Below the pieces are notes generated by a model, which saw only the letters and a program-made list of their open reading frames with translations, ran no database searches and was not told the DNA's origin. From Nostoc sp. TCL26-01 (GTDB lineage: Bacteria > Cyanobacteriota > Cyanobacteriia > Cyanobacteriales > Nostocaceae): 64,000 bases of DNA. A program made the position numbers and the translations under genes. This document shows positions 56,278-64,000 of the stretch, in pieces (within the stretch, counting starts at the first letter, position 1; each line of letters begins with the position of its first letter). The stretch is from the NCBI RefSeq assembly GCF_013393945.1, contig NZ_CP040297.1, positions 5,807,296 through 5,871,295 on the forward strand, written 5' to 3'.

Positions 56278-57585
56278 CTAGCTTTCTGTCACTTTTGGCA
56301 CAATTAGCACTTTATCAACACGATTACCGTCCATGTCCATGACCTCAATTCGCATACCTTGCCATTCAAAATGGTCGGCGGCGGCGGGAATACGCCCCAG
56401 ATGAGTGATGACAAAACCGCCCAGGGTTTGATAACTACCTCTTTCTTCAAATTCCCACTCTTCTAAATCAAACAATTCCAGAAATTCTTCTACTGGCAAC
56501 ATTCCATCCAGCAACCAGGAACCGTCCTCCCGTTGTACTGCTTGGGGATCTTCTTCGTCATCAGCAGAAGGAACATCACCAACAATTTCACTCATAATGT
56601 CATTTAAAGTTACTAATCCCTGAATTACACCGTATTCATCCACAACTAGCGCCATGTGAGTAATAGTTTGCTTAAACAACTCCAAAACTTTTAAGCCACG
56701 GGTGCTTTCGGGAACAAATACAGGCTGACGTAATCCCACAGTTAAGTCTAGAGATTCGCCGCGTAAACTCCTGGCGAGTAAGTCTGTCACGGGGATAATA
56801 CCAAGAACATTATCCAAGCCTCCCTGACAAACTGGATACCGAGAGTAACCATTTTCAGTCATTTTCTGCTGGTTTTCTTCAGGAGTATCCTCCAAGTCTA
56901 GCCAGACTATATCAGGACGAGGGGTCATAAAAGAACTGACGGGGCGATCGCCTAAACGAAATACTCGCTCTACCATGTCCTGTTCGGCTTCTTCAAAGGT
57001 TCCCGCCTCTGTACCTTGCTCAATCAGGATTTTAATTTCTTCTTCTGTAACTTGTGGTTCCTCGGAAGGTGTAATCCCTAATATTCTTAAGACCATTTCC
57101 GTAGAAGCACTCAATAAATGCACCGCCGGCGCAGCTAGGGCAGCTAATGCCCGCATGGGAATAGCGACAATAGCCGCAATTCGTTCTGGATTATTCAATG
57201 CCAGACGCTTTGGTACAAGTTCACCGATAATAAGAGATAGATAAGTAATGATTAAAACTACTATCCCAAAAGAAACTGGCTCACTGTAACGTGCTAAAAA
57301 CGGTACGAGTTTTACGTAAACTGCAAGTCGGCTAGCAATAGTAGCTCCCCCAAAAGCACCAGTGAGGATACCAATCAGAGAAATACCTACTTGAACCGTG
57401 GATAAAAAATTATTCGGGGATTCCGCCAACTTCAGTGCTGCTTTTGCTTTCGCATCCCCTTGATTAGCAAGTTGCTGTAACCTGACCTTCCGCGCTGAGA
57501 CAATCGCCATCTCAGACATCGAAAAAATACCGTTAGCAAGAATTAGTACCAGAATGATTAAAATTTCAAAAGTAATGGAGGACAT
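56278..57585 (-). CDS. CorC/HlyC-type membrane protein (DUF21, CBS pair)
   Basis: A 435-residue membrane protein of the CNNM/CorC family thought to move magnesium or other divalent ions. N-terminal DUF21 domain with hydrophobic segments (residues about 5-22, 62-82, 95-125), a linker with EEEIKILIEQGTEAGTFEE, two CBS motifs (FMTPRPDIVWLD and VDEYGVIQGLVTLND), and a C-terminal CorC_HlyC domain (YQTLGGFVITHLGRIP). Earlier annotation as hemolysin is misleading. Convergent with the hypothetical gene. Confidence 0.92.
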   Translation of the reverse strand: MSSITFEILIILVLILANGIFSMSEMAIVSARKVRLQQLANQGDAKAKAALKLAESPNNFLSTVQVGISLIGILTGAFGGATIASRLAVYVKLVPFLARYSEPVSFGIVVLIITYLSLIIGELVPKRLALNNPERIAAIVAIPMRALAALAAPAVHLLSASTEMVLRILGITPSEEPQVTEEEIKILIEQGTEAGTFEEAEQDMVERVFRLGDRPVSSFMTPRPDIVWLDLEDTPEENQQKMTENGYSRYPVCQGGLDNVLGIIPVTDLLARSLRGESLDLTVGLRQPVFVPESTRGLKVLELFKQTITHMALVVDEYGVIQGLVTLNDIMSEIVGDVPSADDEEDPQAVQREDGSWLLDGMLPVEEFLELFDLEEWEFEERGSYQTLGGFVITHLGRIPAAADHFEWQGMRIEVMDMDGNRVDKVLIVPKVTES

Positions 57586-57932
57586 GGTTAGAATTGCCGC
57601 TAAAAAGAGCGAACGTTGCTCAATCCTTAGTATCTAGTATTAAAGCTTCTTTCATAAACATAGTCATTAGTCAATAGTCAATAGTCAATAGTCAATAGTC
57701 AATAGTCATTAGTTACGACTCCCTCACTCCCTCACTCGCTACTCAGCACTCAGCACTCACTACTCCCTCACTCCCTCCCTCACTCGCTACTCAGCACTCA
57801 GCACTCAGCACTCACTACTCAGTTTATTCTTCCATAGAACTATGAAGACGACTGTTAACACTTTTAAAATGGTGGATATAAGCTGGCTCTAGATTTTTTG
57901 ATTAGTAACGATTTCCTCTTCTGATAGAACTT
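57586..57932. repeat. Tandem repeat region upstream of mfd
   Basis: About 350 bp: five GTCAATA heptamers (57663-57709), then mixed ACTCCCTC and ACTCAGCACTC units (57719-57822). The last ones match the units found inside the mfd coding region. Must also hold the mfd promoter. Confidence 0.85.
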
Positions 57933-60900
57933 ATGGCATTTTCTTCTATTGTGCGTGCCTTGGCGCGATCGCCTCTCAGTGGTGAATTAATTTCTAAGCT
58001 CAACCGACAACAAGATTTGCGCTTAAATGGTATTCCTCGCTTACCTAAAGGCTTGGTGGCTTCGGCGTTGGCACAAAATTCGGGAAGAAATTTGTTTGTC
58101 GTTTGTGCCACTTTAGAGGAAGCCGGACGCGCCTATGCCCAATTAGAGGCGATGGGTTGGCAAACAGTACATTTTTACCCGACTTCGGAGGCTTCCCCTT
58201 ACGAGCCTTTTGACCCGGAAACGGAGATGACTTGGGGACAAATGCAGGTGTTGGCGGATTTGGTCAAGAGTCAACAGTCAATGGTCAATGGTCAAGAATC
58301 CAACCAATTACCCAAAATAGCAGTAGTGGCGACTGTTGGGGCATTGCAACCGCATTTGCCGCCACCAGAGGCTTTTACGCCTTTCTGTTTGACTTTGAAG
58401 CGGGGCATGGAGTTTGATTTGGATGCCTTCAGTGAGAAAATTACTCATCTGGGGTATGAACGTGTTCCCCTGGTGGAAACAGAAGGACAATGGAGTCGGC
58501 GCGGTGATATTGTCGATATTTTCCCTGTGTCTTCAGAGTTGCCGATACGTTTAGAGTGGTTTGGTGATGAGATTGAAAAAATTCGGGAGTTTGACCCGAC
58601 AACTCAGCGTTCTGCTCTTGACAAAATAGAACAAATTGTGCTTACGCCGACAAGTTTTACGCCTATGATTACGGCGGCACTTGAGGATAGTGCTGAGTTT
58701 CGAGTGATGAGTGCTGAGTTAAGTTCTGACTCACTACTCAGCACTCAGCACTCATCACTGTTAGAAGGTAGTCGGCGTTTTTTAGGACTGGCTTTTGAGC
58801 AACCTGCTTCAGTTTTGGATTATTTGCCTGAGAATACTTTAATTGCTATTGATGAGCCAGAACAATGTCATGCTCACAGCGATCGCTGGGTGGAGAATGC
58901 AGAAGAACAATGGGGAATGAGGCATGGGGAAGAATTAACATTGCCCAAAATTCATCGGTCTTTTGACGAATGTTTGGCTGATTTGACTCAATTTAAGACT
59001 TTGTATTTATCGGAACTGGCGGAGGAAAATGGCGGGATTAATTTAGCTAGTCGGTCTGTACCTGTGACACCGCATCAGTTTGCTAAGTTGGCGGATACTT
59101 TAAGACAAGAACGCGATCGCAATTTCTCGATCTGGTTAATTTCGGCTCAACCTTCTCGTTCTGTTTCTCTGTTGCAAGAACACGATTGTCCGGCACAGTT
59201 TATTCCCAATCCCCGTGATTATCAAGCGATTGAAAAGCTGCAAATCAACCATACGCCGGTCGCACTGAAATATTCTGGGTTGGCAGAATTGGAAGGTTTT
59301 ATTCTCCCTACCTATCGCTTGGTGGTTGTCACTGACAGGGAATTTTATGGTCAACATTCCCTCGCCACACCTAGTTATATCCGCAAGCGACGTAAGGCGG
59401 CTTCTAAGCAAGTTGACCCGAATAAGCTACGTCCGGGAGATTATGTAGTTCATCGCAGTCATGGGATTGGTAAATTTGTCAAGCTGGAGAGTCTGACAAT
59501 TAACCACGAAACCCGTGATTATATTGTGGTGCAATATGCAGATGGGATTTTGAGAGTGGCTGCTGATCAGGTCGGTTCCTTGTCTCGCTTCCGGACTACG
59601 GGAGAGAAAGCCCCAGAACTGCATAAGATGACAGGGAAAGCTTGGGATAATACCAAGAACCGTGTCCGCAAAGCCATCAAGAAATTAGCCGTAGACTTGC
59701 TGAAATTATATGCCGCGCGATCGCAACAACAAGGTTTTTCCTATCCTCAAGATATGCCTTGGCAAGAAGAATTAGAAGATTCTTTCCCCTACCAACCCAC
59801 AACTGACCAACTAAAAGCTGTCCAAGATGTGAAACGGGATATGGAAAGCGATCGCCCAATGGATCGGTTAGTATGTGGTGATGTGGGTTTTGGTAAAACT
59901 GAGGTAGCCATTCGCGCTATTTTCAAAGCTGTGACGGCTGGGAAACAAGTCGCACTGTTAGCACCAACTACCATTCTCACCCAGCAACATTACCACACCC
60001 TCAAAGAACGCTTTGCCCCTTACCCGATGAATGTGGGTTTACTCAATCGTTTCCGCACAGCCGAAGAACGGCGGGACATTCAAAAGCGATTGGCGACGGG
60101 TGAGTTAGATGTGGTTGTGGGTACACACCAACTTTTAGGTAAAGGTGTCAATTTCAAAGATTTAGGACTGTTGGTGGTGGATGAAGAACAGCGATTTGGG
60201 GTCAACCAAAAAGAGAAAATCAAAAGCCTGAAAACCCAAGTTGATGTGCTGACACTCTCCGCTACTCCCATTCCCCGCACCTTGTATATGTCCTTATCGG
60301 GGATTCGGGAAATGAGTTTGATTACCACCCCACCCCCCACCAGAAGACCAATTCAAACCCATCTCTCACCCATGAACCCGGAAAGTATCCGCAGCGCCAT
60401 TCGTCAAGAATTAGACCGGGGTGGACAGGTATTTTATGTAGTTCCCAGGGTGGAGGGAATTGAGGAGACAACCGCCAGTTTACGAGAGATGATACCAGGG
60501 GGAAGGTTTGCGATCGCTCACGGTCAAATGGATGAGAGCGAGTTAGAATCAACCATGCTCACCTTCAGTAATGGTGAGGCAGATATCTTAGTTTGTACAA
60601 CGATTATTGAATCTGGCTTGGATATTCCCCGCGTCAACACCATCTTAATTGAAGATGCCCACCGTTTCGGTTTGTCACAACTTTACCAATTACGGGGACG
60701 GGTAGGACGTGCCGGTATTCAAGCCCACGCTTGGTTATTTTATCCCAAACAACGCGCCTTATCTGATGCCGCACGCCAAAGGCTACGAGCTATCCAAGAA
60801 TTTACCCAACTCGGTTCCGGCTATCAATTAGCCATGCGTGACATGGAAATTCGCGGTGTAGGTAACTTGCTAGGTGCAGAACAATCCGGTCAAATGGATG

Positions 60901-61442
60901 CGATCGGTTTTGATTTATATATGGAAATGTTGGAAGAATCCATTCGGGAAATTCGTGGACAAGAAATTCCCACCGTTGAAGATACCCAAATTGACCTCAA
61001 CCTGACAGCATTCATCCCCGCCGATTATATCCCCGACATTGACCAAAAGATGAGCGCCTACCGTGCCGTAGCTGCTGCTAAATCCCAAGAAGAGTTAACC
61101 CAGATTGCTGCCGAGTGGAGCGATCGCTATGGTACTTTACCCGTCCCCGCTAATCAACTGTTGCGTGTCATGCAACTCAAACAACTAGCGAAAAAACTAG
61201 GATTTAGCCGCATCAAACCAGAAAACAAACAGCACATCGTCCTAGAAACACCAATGGAAGAACCCGCTTGGAACCTACTCGCAGCCAACTTACCAGAAAC
61301 CCTTAAAGCCAGATTTGTTTTCTCCCCTGGTAAAGTCACAATCCGGGGTTTAGGAGTATTCAAAGCCGATCAACAACTGCAAAGCTTGATTGATGCCATG
61401 ACGAAAATGCAGGGAGCGATCGCTGAAGTAGCTGTTGTTTAA
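57933..61442 (+). CDS. mfd: Transcription-repair coupling factor Mfd
   Basis: ATP-dependent DNA translocase that removes stalled RNA polymerase and recruits UvrA, 1,169 residues. UvrB-like region near the N-terminus (ASPYEPFDPETEMTWGQ, then GDIVDIFPV), RNA-polymerase-interaction domain (LRPGDYVVHRSHGIGKF, about 490-560), helicase motor with GDVGFGKTEVA (Walker A, about 650) and VVDEEQRFG (Walker B), RGRVGRAG, and C-terminal TRCF domain. Two short in-frame inserts, about residues 111-122 and 250-275, are encoded by the local tandem repeats (TCAACAGTCAATGG and GAGTGCTGAG types). Confidence 0.97.
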   Translation: MAFSSIVRALARSPLSGELISKLNRQQDLRLNGIPRLPKGLVASALAQNSGRNLFVVCATLEEAGRAYAQLEAMGWQTVHFYPTSEASPYEPFDPETEMTWGQMQVLADLVKSQQSMVNGQESNQLPKIAVVATVGALQPHLPPPEAFTPFCLTLKRGMEFDLDAFSEKITHLGYERVPLVETEGQWSRRGDIVDIFPVSSELPIRLEWFGDEIEKIREFDPTTQRSALDKIEQIVLTPTSFTPMITAALEDSAEFRVMSAELSSDSLLSTQHSSLLEGSRRFLGLAFEQPASVLDYLPENTLIAIDEPEQCHAHSDRWVENAEEQWGMRHGEELTLPKIHRSFDECLADLTQFKTLYLSELAEENGGINLASRSVPVTPHQFAKLADTLRQERDRNFSIWLISAQPSRSVSLLQEHDCPAQFIPNPRDYQAIEKLQINHTPVALKYSGLAELEGFILPTYRLVVVTDREFYGQHSLATPSYIRKRRKAASKQVDPNKLRPGDYVVHRSHGIGKFVKLESLTINHETRDYIVVQYADGILRVAADQVGSLSRFRTTGEKAPELHKMTGKAWDNTKNRVRKAIKKLAVDLLKLYAARSQQQGFSYPQDMPWQEELEDSFPYQPTTDQLKAVQDVKRDMESDRPMDRLVCGDVGFGKTEVAIRAIFKAVTAGKQVALLAPTTILTQQHYHTLKERFAPYPMNVGLLNRFRTAEERRDIQKRLATGELDVVVGTHQLLGKGVNFKDLGLLVVDEEQRFGVNQKEKIKSLKTQVDVLTLSATPIPRTLYMSLSGIREMSLITTPPPTRRPIQTHLSPMNPESIRSAIRQELDRGGQVFYVVPRVEGIEETTASLREMIPGGRFAIAHGQMDESELESTMLTFSNGEADILVCTTIIESGLDIPRVNTILIEDAHRFGLSQLYQLRGRVGRAGIQAHAWLFYPKQRALSDAARQRLRAIQEFTQLGSGYQLAMRDMEIRGVGNLLGAEQSGQMDAIGFDLYMEMLEESIREIRGQEIPTVEDTQIDLNLTAFIPADYIPDIDQKMSAYRAVAAAKSQEELTQIAAEWSDRYGTLPVPANQLLRVMQLKQLAKKLGFSRIKPENKQHIVLETPMEEPAWNLLAANLPETLKARFVFSPGKVTIRGLGVFKADQQLQSLIDAMTKMQGAIAEVAVV

Positions 61443-61464
61443 ATAGTGTTAAGTTGTTCTCTAG

Positions 61465-61540
61465 GATCAGTTAGATACTGTCACTGAAGCGGGTGAAACC
61501 GAAAATTATGATTACGATCAAAATGGTCGGTTAACGTGTA
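61465..61540 (+). pseudogene. Rhs/YD-repeat scrap
   Basis: In one frame, open from 61465, the sequence reads LDTVTEAGETENYDYDQNGR followed by LT, a good match to one YD (Rhs) repeat (YxYDxxGRLT). A stop codon lies just upstream at 61462-61464. The following toxin gene is in another frame, so this is the residue of an Rhs-type carrier gene whose body is gone. Confidence 0.6.
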
Positions 61541-61832
61541 TAAATGTGAGGAATGCGCTACTGCGGTGATGCAGTGGTTAAGAGAAAATCGGATATCTGG
61601 AAGAATTATTAAAATTCAAACACGTAATGGTGAGGATTATATAATTAGTACACGTCTAGAAAGGCTCTTAATCAACGATTCAATTACAATGAATGGAATT
61701 CATTATGGTGTGGAGGTGAAAGAAAGAGTATTTGATAATCTATCAACTGAGGGATTGACTCTTAGTGATTGGCTCAATGATTTTGACTGCCCAAGTGGAG
61801 AATTTTTGGTTGACTATTTGTCTGAGATTTAG
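61536..61832 (+). CDS. Papain-fold toxin domain (polymorphic toxin C-terminus)
   Basis: A 98-residue domain with a Cys near the N-terminus (Cys4/Cys7 in KCEECATAVMQWL), His56 in GIHYGVEV and Asp67 in VFDNL, followed by GLTLSDWLNDFDC. This order of Cys, His and Asp matches papain-fold toxin domains (Tox-PL type, often deamidases) at the C-termini of Rhs and related toxins. The carrier is missing: only a YD scrap precedes it, out of frame. It starts at a GTG inside the old reading region. Whether it is expressed is uncertain. An immunity-like gene follows. Confidence 0.65.
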   Translation: MYKCEECATAVMQWLRENRISGRIIKIQTRNGEDYIISTRLERLLINDSITMNGIHYGVEVKERVFDNLSTEGLTLSDWLNDFDCPSGEFLVDYLSEI

Positions 61833-61878
61833 CACTAAATAAGCGAGAGAAATTCAGTCAGAGAGGCTTGAGGAATAA

Positions 61879-62247
61879 ATGAGCAAATTATTTGAGATTT
61901 TGTCAAAAATTCAAACCTCCCCAGGGATGTATATTGGAAGTGCTTCCGTTAGCGATTTATTTCATTTCCTAGTGGGTTTTAAAACAGCTTTGAGAGAATT
62001 AGGAGTTGAAGCAACGGCAGAAGAACTGGATTTTTATCGGGAGTTTCAGCCTTGGGTACAAAAAAAATATCATGTATCAACTTCCAATTCTTGGGCTAAG
62101 ATAATTATGCTCAATTGTGGAACCGAACAAGAAGGTTTTAATGCTTTCTACAGGTTGTTGTCTGAATTTAAAAATAGGAAGAAAAGTTTAGAAGCGGATG
62201 AGTTAGGTGAAATAGCTTCTGAGGAGAATACACAAATTCCCGCTTGA
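61879..62247 (+). CDS. Putative immunity protein for the papain-fold toxin
   Basis: A 122-residue soluble protein starting KLFEILSKIQTSPGMYIGSA then LFHFLVGFKTAL. The PGMYIG start recurs in immunity proteins placed after toxin domains of polymorphic toxins. It follows the toxin by 46 bp on the same strand, with purine-rich AGGCTTGAGGAATAA before ATG. It would bind and block the toxin (inference from position and family look). Confidence 0.6.
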   Translation: MSKLFEILSKIQTSPGMYIGSASVSDLFHFLVGFKTALRELGVEATAEELDFYREFQPWVQKKYHVSTSNSWAKIIMLNCGTEQEGFNAFYRLLSEFKNRKKSLEADELGEIASEENTQIPA

Positions 62248-62282
62248 TTTTTTAGTATGAAAGTCAATCACATTTACTTTTA

Positions 62283-62611
62283 CTAAACATCAAAAGAAAT
62301 TGGCTTACCGTTGAAATGGTGGTAAATATCCTCTGGGTTAAACCAGCTTGGCAATGTGCGCTCTGCCTCGTTTAATTCCTCGCCGTTATCATCAAGCAAG
62401 CCACGAACAATCTTGACTAATTAGGTAATCAAAATATCCTTCTATCTTTTTCTTGAGTTCAGCTATGCGAGTATTTGCTTGATTGTGTGAGATTTCAGAG
62501 GATTTGAAATATTCATTTGCATCTACAGGGGTGACTAATGCCCTAGCGTGCAAAACTATTTCACCTGGATGGGGTTTCTCTTTTTCCCCACTGTTTGATT
62601 CAACCTTGGCT
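62283..62611 (-). pseudogene. Frameshifted remnant of an unidentified gene
   Basis: Minus strand. From about 62605 a frame without a start codon reads EIVLHARALVTPVDANEYF and continues to KKKIEGYFDYLIS; at about 62412-62425 the frame must change to give IVRGLLDDNGEELNEAERTL and PSWFNPEDIYHHFNGKPISF before the stop TAG at 62283-62285. Both halves look protein-like. I do not recognise the family. About 110 residues remain. Confidence 0.55.
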
Positions 62612-62654
62612 CACAGTATTTAACATTCCTGGTATGAAGCGTTGCTTTTTGAGA

Positions 62655-63032
62655 TTAATCGACTTTATGAATGATTTTCGCGCTTCTCCAGTCAGTTTCT
62701 CTGTTGCTAGTTGAGTTTCTTGTCAATTTTTCTTTTCCTAAAGTAACAAAAGAGGGATGAGTCGTAAGCAGTTTAATCACGTTCTCACTCAGTTCGCTCT
62801 GTGGTAAGTAGCAATGTCCGTCTTCTGCTGCTTCACTCAATACATGGGTCATCCCTGCACAGTAGCGAAACTGGGAATCTGCGGGAACCCCCAAATTACG
62901 GGCTATTTTATCCGCAGTTAAAAAACCAATGCCATAGATATCAGTTGCTAGTTGGTAGGGGTTTTCGGTGACTGTGGCGATCGCTTTGTCTAGCATAAGG
63001 CCTTCCCTTCTCCTGAGCATATTCATGATCAT
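62655..63032 (-). pseudogene. Fragment of a RecD2-like helicase gene
   Basis: The 125-codon open stretch has ENPYQLATDIYGIGFLTADKIARNLGVP, then VLSEAAEDGHCYLPQSELSE, which match the helix-hairpin-helix region near the N-terminal half of RecD2/YrrC-type helicases (normally about 700-750 residues). The Walker motifs and the rest of the motor are missing on both sides, so this is a remnant. Confidence 0.75.
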
Positions 63033-63148
63033 TCACAGAAAGCATCATTGCTCTAGGTTAAGATTACTATAAATGTGTACTGAATTTTTTCAAAAATCAA
63101 ATATGAATCCCATATCAGTTAACTAATAATTAGAGGAGATAATTAAAT

Positions 63149-63436
63149 ATGAAAGTTAGAGGCATAAAACGTGGACAAAATATTGAAATTTTAGAACAAA
63201 TTCATAATATTCCAGATGGGACAGAAATTATAGTAGACTTAGAACTTTTTGAAAGTCAAATTACAGAAACACAACAACCCTTAACAGAAGCGCAAAGACT
63301 AGCAAAACTTAATCAATTATTTGGAACTTGGAAGAACCAACCTGAATTAACAGAAATTTTTACAGAAATTGACCAACAACGCCATGCTTATCAAGGCAGA
63401 ACCATAAACTCAATTGATAACCAAGACAAGGACTAA
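63149..63436 (+). CDS. Putative antitoxin of a VapBC-type pair
   Basis: A 95-residue protein beginning KVRGIKRGQNIEILEQIHNI then PDGTEIIVDL, a beta-hairpin start seen in small antitoxins preceding PIN genes, and ending in a polar tail. A purine-rich AGAGGAGATAATTAAAT site precedes the ATG. Its stop overlaps the start of the toxin gene (TAATG), giving coupling. DNA binding not visible by eye. Confidence 0.75.
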   Translation: MKVRGIKRGQNIEILEQIHNIPDGTEIIVDLELFESQITETQQPLTEAQRLAKLNQLFGTWKNQPELTEIFTEIDQQRHAYQGRTINSIDNQDKD

Positions 63437-63831
63437 TGTATCTACTAGATACCAATATTTGCATTGCATTGCTGAACGAACATCCCCTAGCTATTACTAA
63501 ATTTAATCGCTTTTTCAGCCAATGTTATCTCTCTATCATTGTAGTATCAGAACTATATAAAGGCGTTTATTGTTATCAACAGGTAGCCAAAAACCTAGAA
63601 ATCTTGGCACAATTTACAGAATTCTTATCAGTAGAACCATTTGAAATAGAAGCAGCTATCGAATTTGGCAAGATTCAAAGCGAACTTAGAAAAATCGGAA
63701 AACCCACTGGAGAATTTGATGCTTTGATTGCTGCTGTTGCTCGTTCTCGTGATGATATCCTTGTTACTAACAATATTAAAGATTTTATCAATATTCCCAA
63801 CTTAAAATTAGATAACTGGTTAGAAGCTTGA
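63436..63831 (+). CDS. PIN-domain ribonuclease toxin VapC
   Basis: A 131-residue PIN domain: MYLLDTNICIALL (first Asp), VVSELYKGVY (Glu), GEFDALIAAVARS (Asp) and ILVTNNIKDF (Asn/Asp). All expected acidic positions are present, so the enzyme looks intact. VapC toxins cut tRNA or rRNA. Overlaps the antitoxin by one base. Different sequence from the PIN gene at 7431. Confidence 0.92.
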   Translation: MYLLDTNICIALLNEHPLAITKFNRFFSQCYLSIIVVSELYKGVYCYQQVAKNLEILAQFTEFLSVEPFEIEAAIEFGKIQSELRKIGKPTGEFDALIAAVARSRDDILVTNNIKDFINIPNLKLDNWLEA

Positions 63832-63907
63832 AAAACCTCCACGATGACACCTGAAAATTCGCCTATGTCGATCTAGTTGGGATGTAATAGGGGTGATAAT
63901 TTGGAGA

Positions 63908-64000
63908 TTAAAGTTCTAATTTTTCTCGAATGACTGTTTCATCTCTGAAGCCTACCAGCACGGCTGTTCCATCTTTGACGAAAAGCGGACGTTTGAGCAG
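63908..64000 (-). CDS. ArsC/Spx-family protein (C-terminal end, partial)
   Basis: Only the last 30 codons are in the window; the gene continues past the right edge. They read LLKRPLFVKDGTAVLVGFRD followed by ETVIREKLEL. The LLKRPL...VGF pattern is the conserved end of the ArsC/Spx/MgsR family (arsenate-reductase-like fold). Whether it is an arsenate reductase or an Spx-type regulator depends on the missing N-terminus (CxxC or Cys-Arg pattern). Confidence 0.8.
   Translation of the reverse strand: MLKRPLFVKDGTAVLVGFRDETVIREKLEL

Noticed and set aside
57663..57822. Possible CRISPR array from regularly repeated units
   Set aside because: Units are 7-11 bp, tandem and without unique spacers; they are short tandem repeats.

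Overview
The window looks like a piece of a filamentous, heterocyst-forming cyanobacterial chromosome (Nostoc / Anabaena / Trichormus group). Grounds: very frequent HIP1 octamers (GCGATCGC), intergenic runs of short tandem heptamer-type repeats typical of these genomes, a multidomain CyaC-type adenylate cyclase, a 429-residue GlgC whose regulatory lysines fall at the Anabaena positions 382 and 419, and a Ycf63/MlaE-type permease. Species is an inference; no rRNA is present.

Layout. 1-3.15 kb: minus-strand end of a hybrid NRPS-PKS cluster (A-PCP starter protein followed 4 bp later by a ketosynthase protein that runs off the window). 4-7 kb: the TldD/TldE metalloprotease pair. 7.1-7.9 kb: a PIN-domain toxin-antitoxin pair. 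8-15 kb: glgC, a P-loop kinase, a DnaJ-like protein, two peroxiredoxins and a glycogen debranching enzyme, then tRNA-Met. 15-29 kb: housekeeping and conserved cyanobacterial genes (DUF2993 protein, BlaI/M56 pair, restriction-like nuclease, alpha/beta hydrolases, MlaE permease, murF, hisC, GNAT). 29-34 kb: cyaC and a TonB-like protein with 48-bp repeats, then tRNA-Gly. 34.5-37.4 kb: gdhA, SRP RNA, a phasin-like protein and a Cys-cluster protein. 37.9-42.8 kb: an IS1-family element split by a Tn3-family transposon. 43-57.6 kb: GH57 branching enzyme, a minus-strand grpE-dnaK-dnaJ-tusA-like-rsgA block, divergent pilB-pilT-pilC, and a CorC/HlyC membrane protein. 57.9-61.4 kb: mfd. 61.4-64 kb: an accessory region with a papain-fold toxin / immunity cassette next to an Rhs-repeat scrap, two pseudogenes, a second PIN toxin-antitoxin pair and the end of an ArsC/Spx-like gene.

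How the genes work together. GlgC, the GH133 debranching enzyme and the GH57 branching enzyme cover glycogen making and trimming, though they are not one operon. PilB, PilT and PilC are the extension motor, retraction motor and platform of type IV pili. GrpE-DnaK-DnaJ is the Hsp70 system, followed by overlapping tusA-like and rsgA genes. CyaC joins phosphorelay input to cAMP output.

The strongest unusual structures are: (a) the nested mobile element, where removing 4,163 bp plus one copy of the 5-bp target duplication restores the IS1 reading frame exactly; the inner Tn3 element has 48-bp terminal inverted repeats, a tyrosine-recombinase resolvase and a helix-turn-helix/zinc-ribbon gene, but its transposase has a frameshift and an internal deletion; (b) the orphan polymorphic-toxin cassette behind mfd; (c) repeated in-frame invasion of conserved enzymes (GH133, CyaC, RsgA, Mfd twice) by the same short repeats that fill the intergenic spaces; (d) a structured intergenic repeat at 37.5-37.7 kb. 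No CRISPR array or rRNA was seen.
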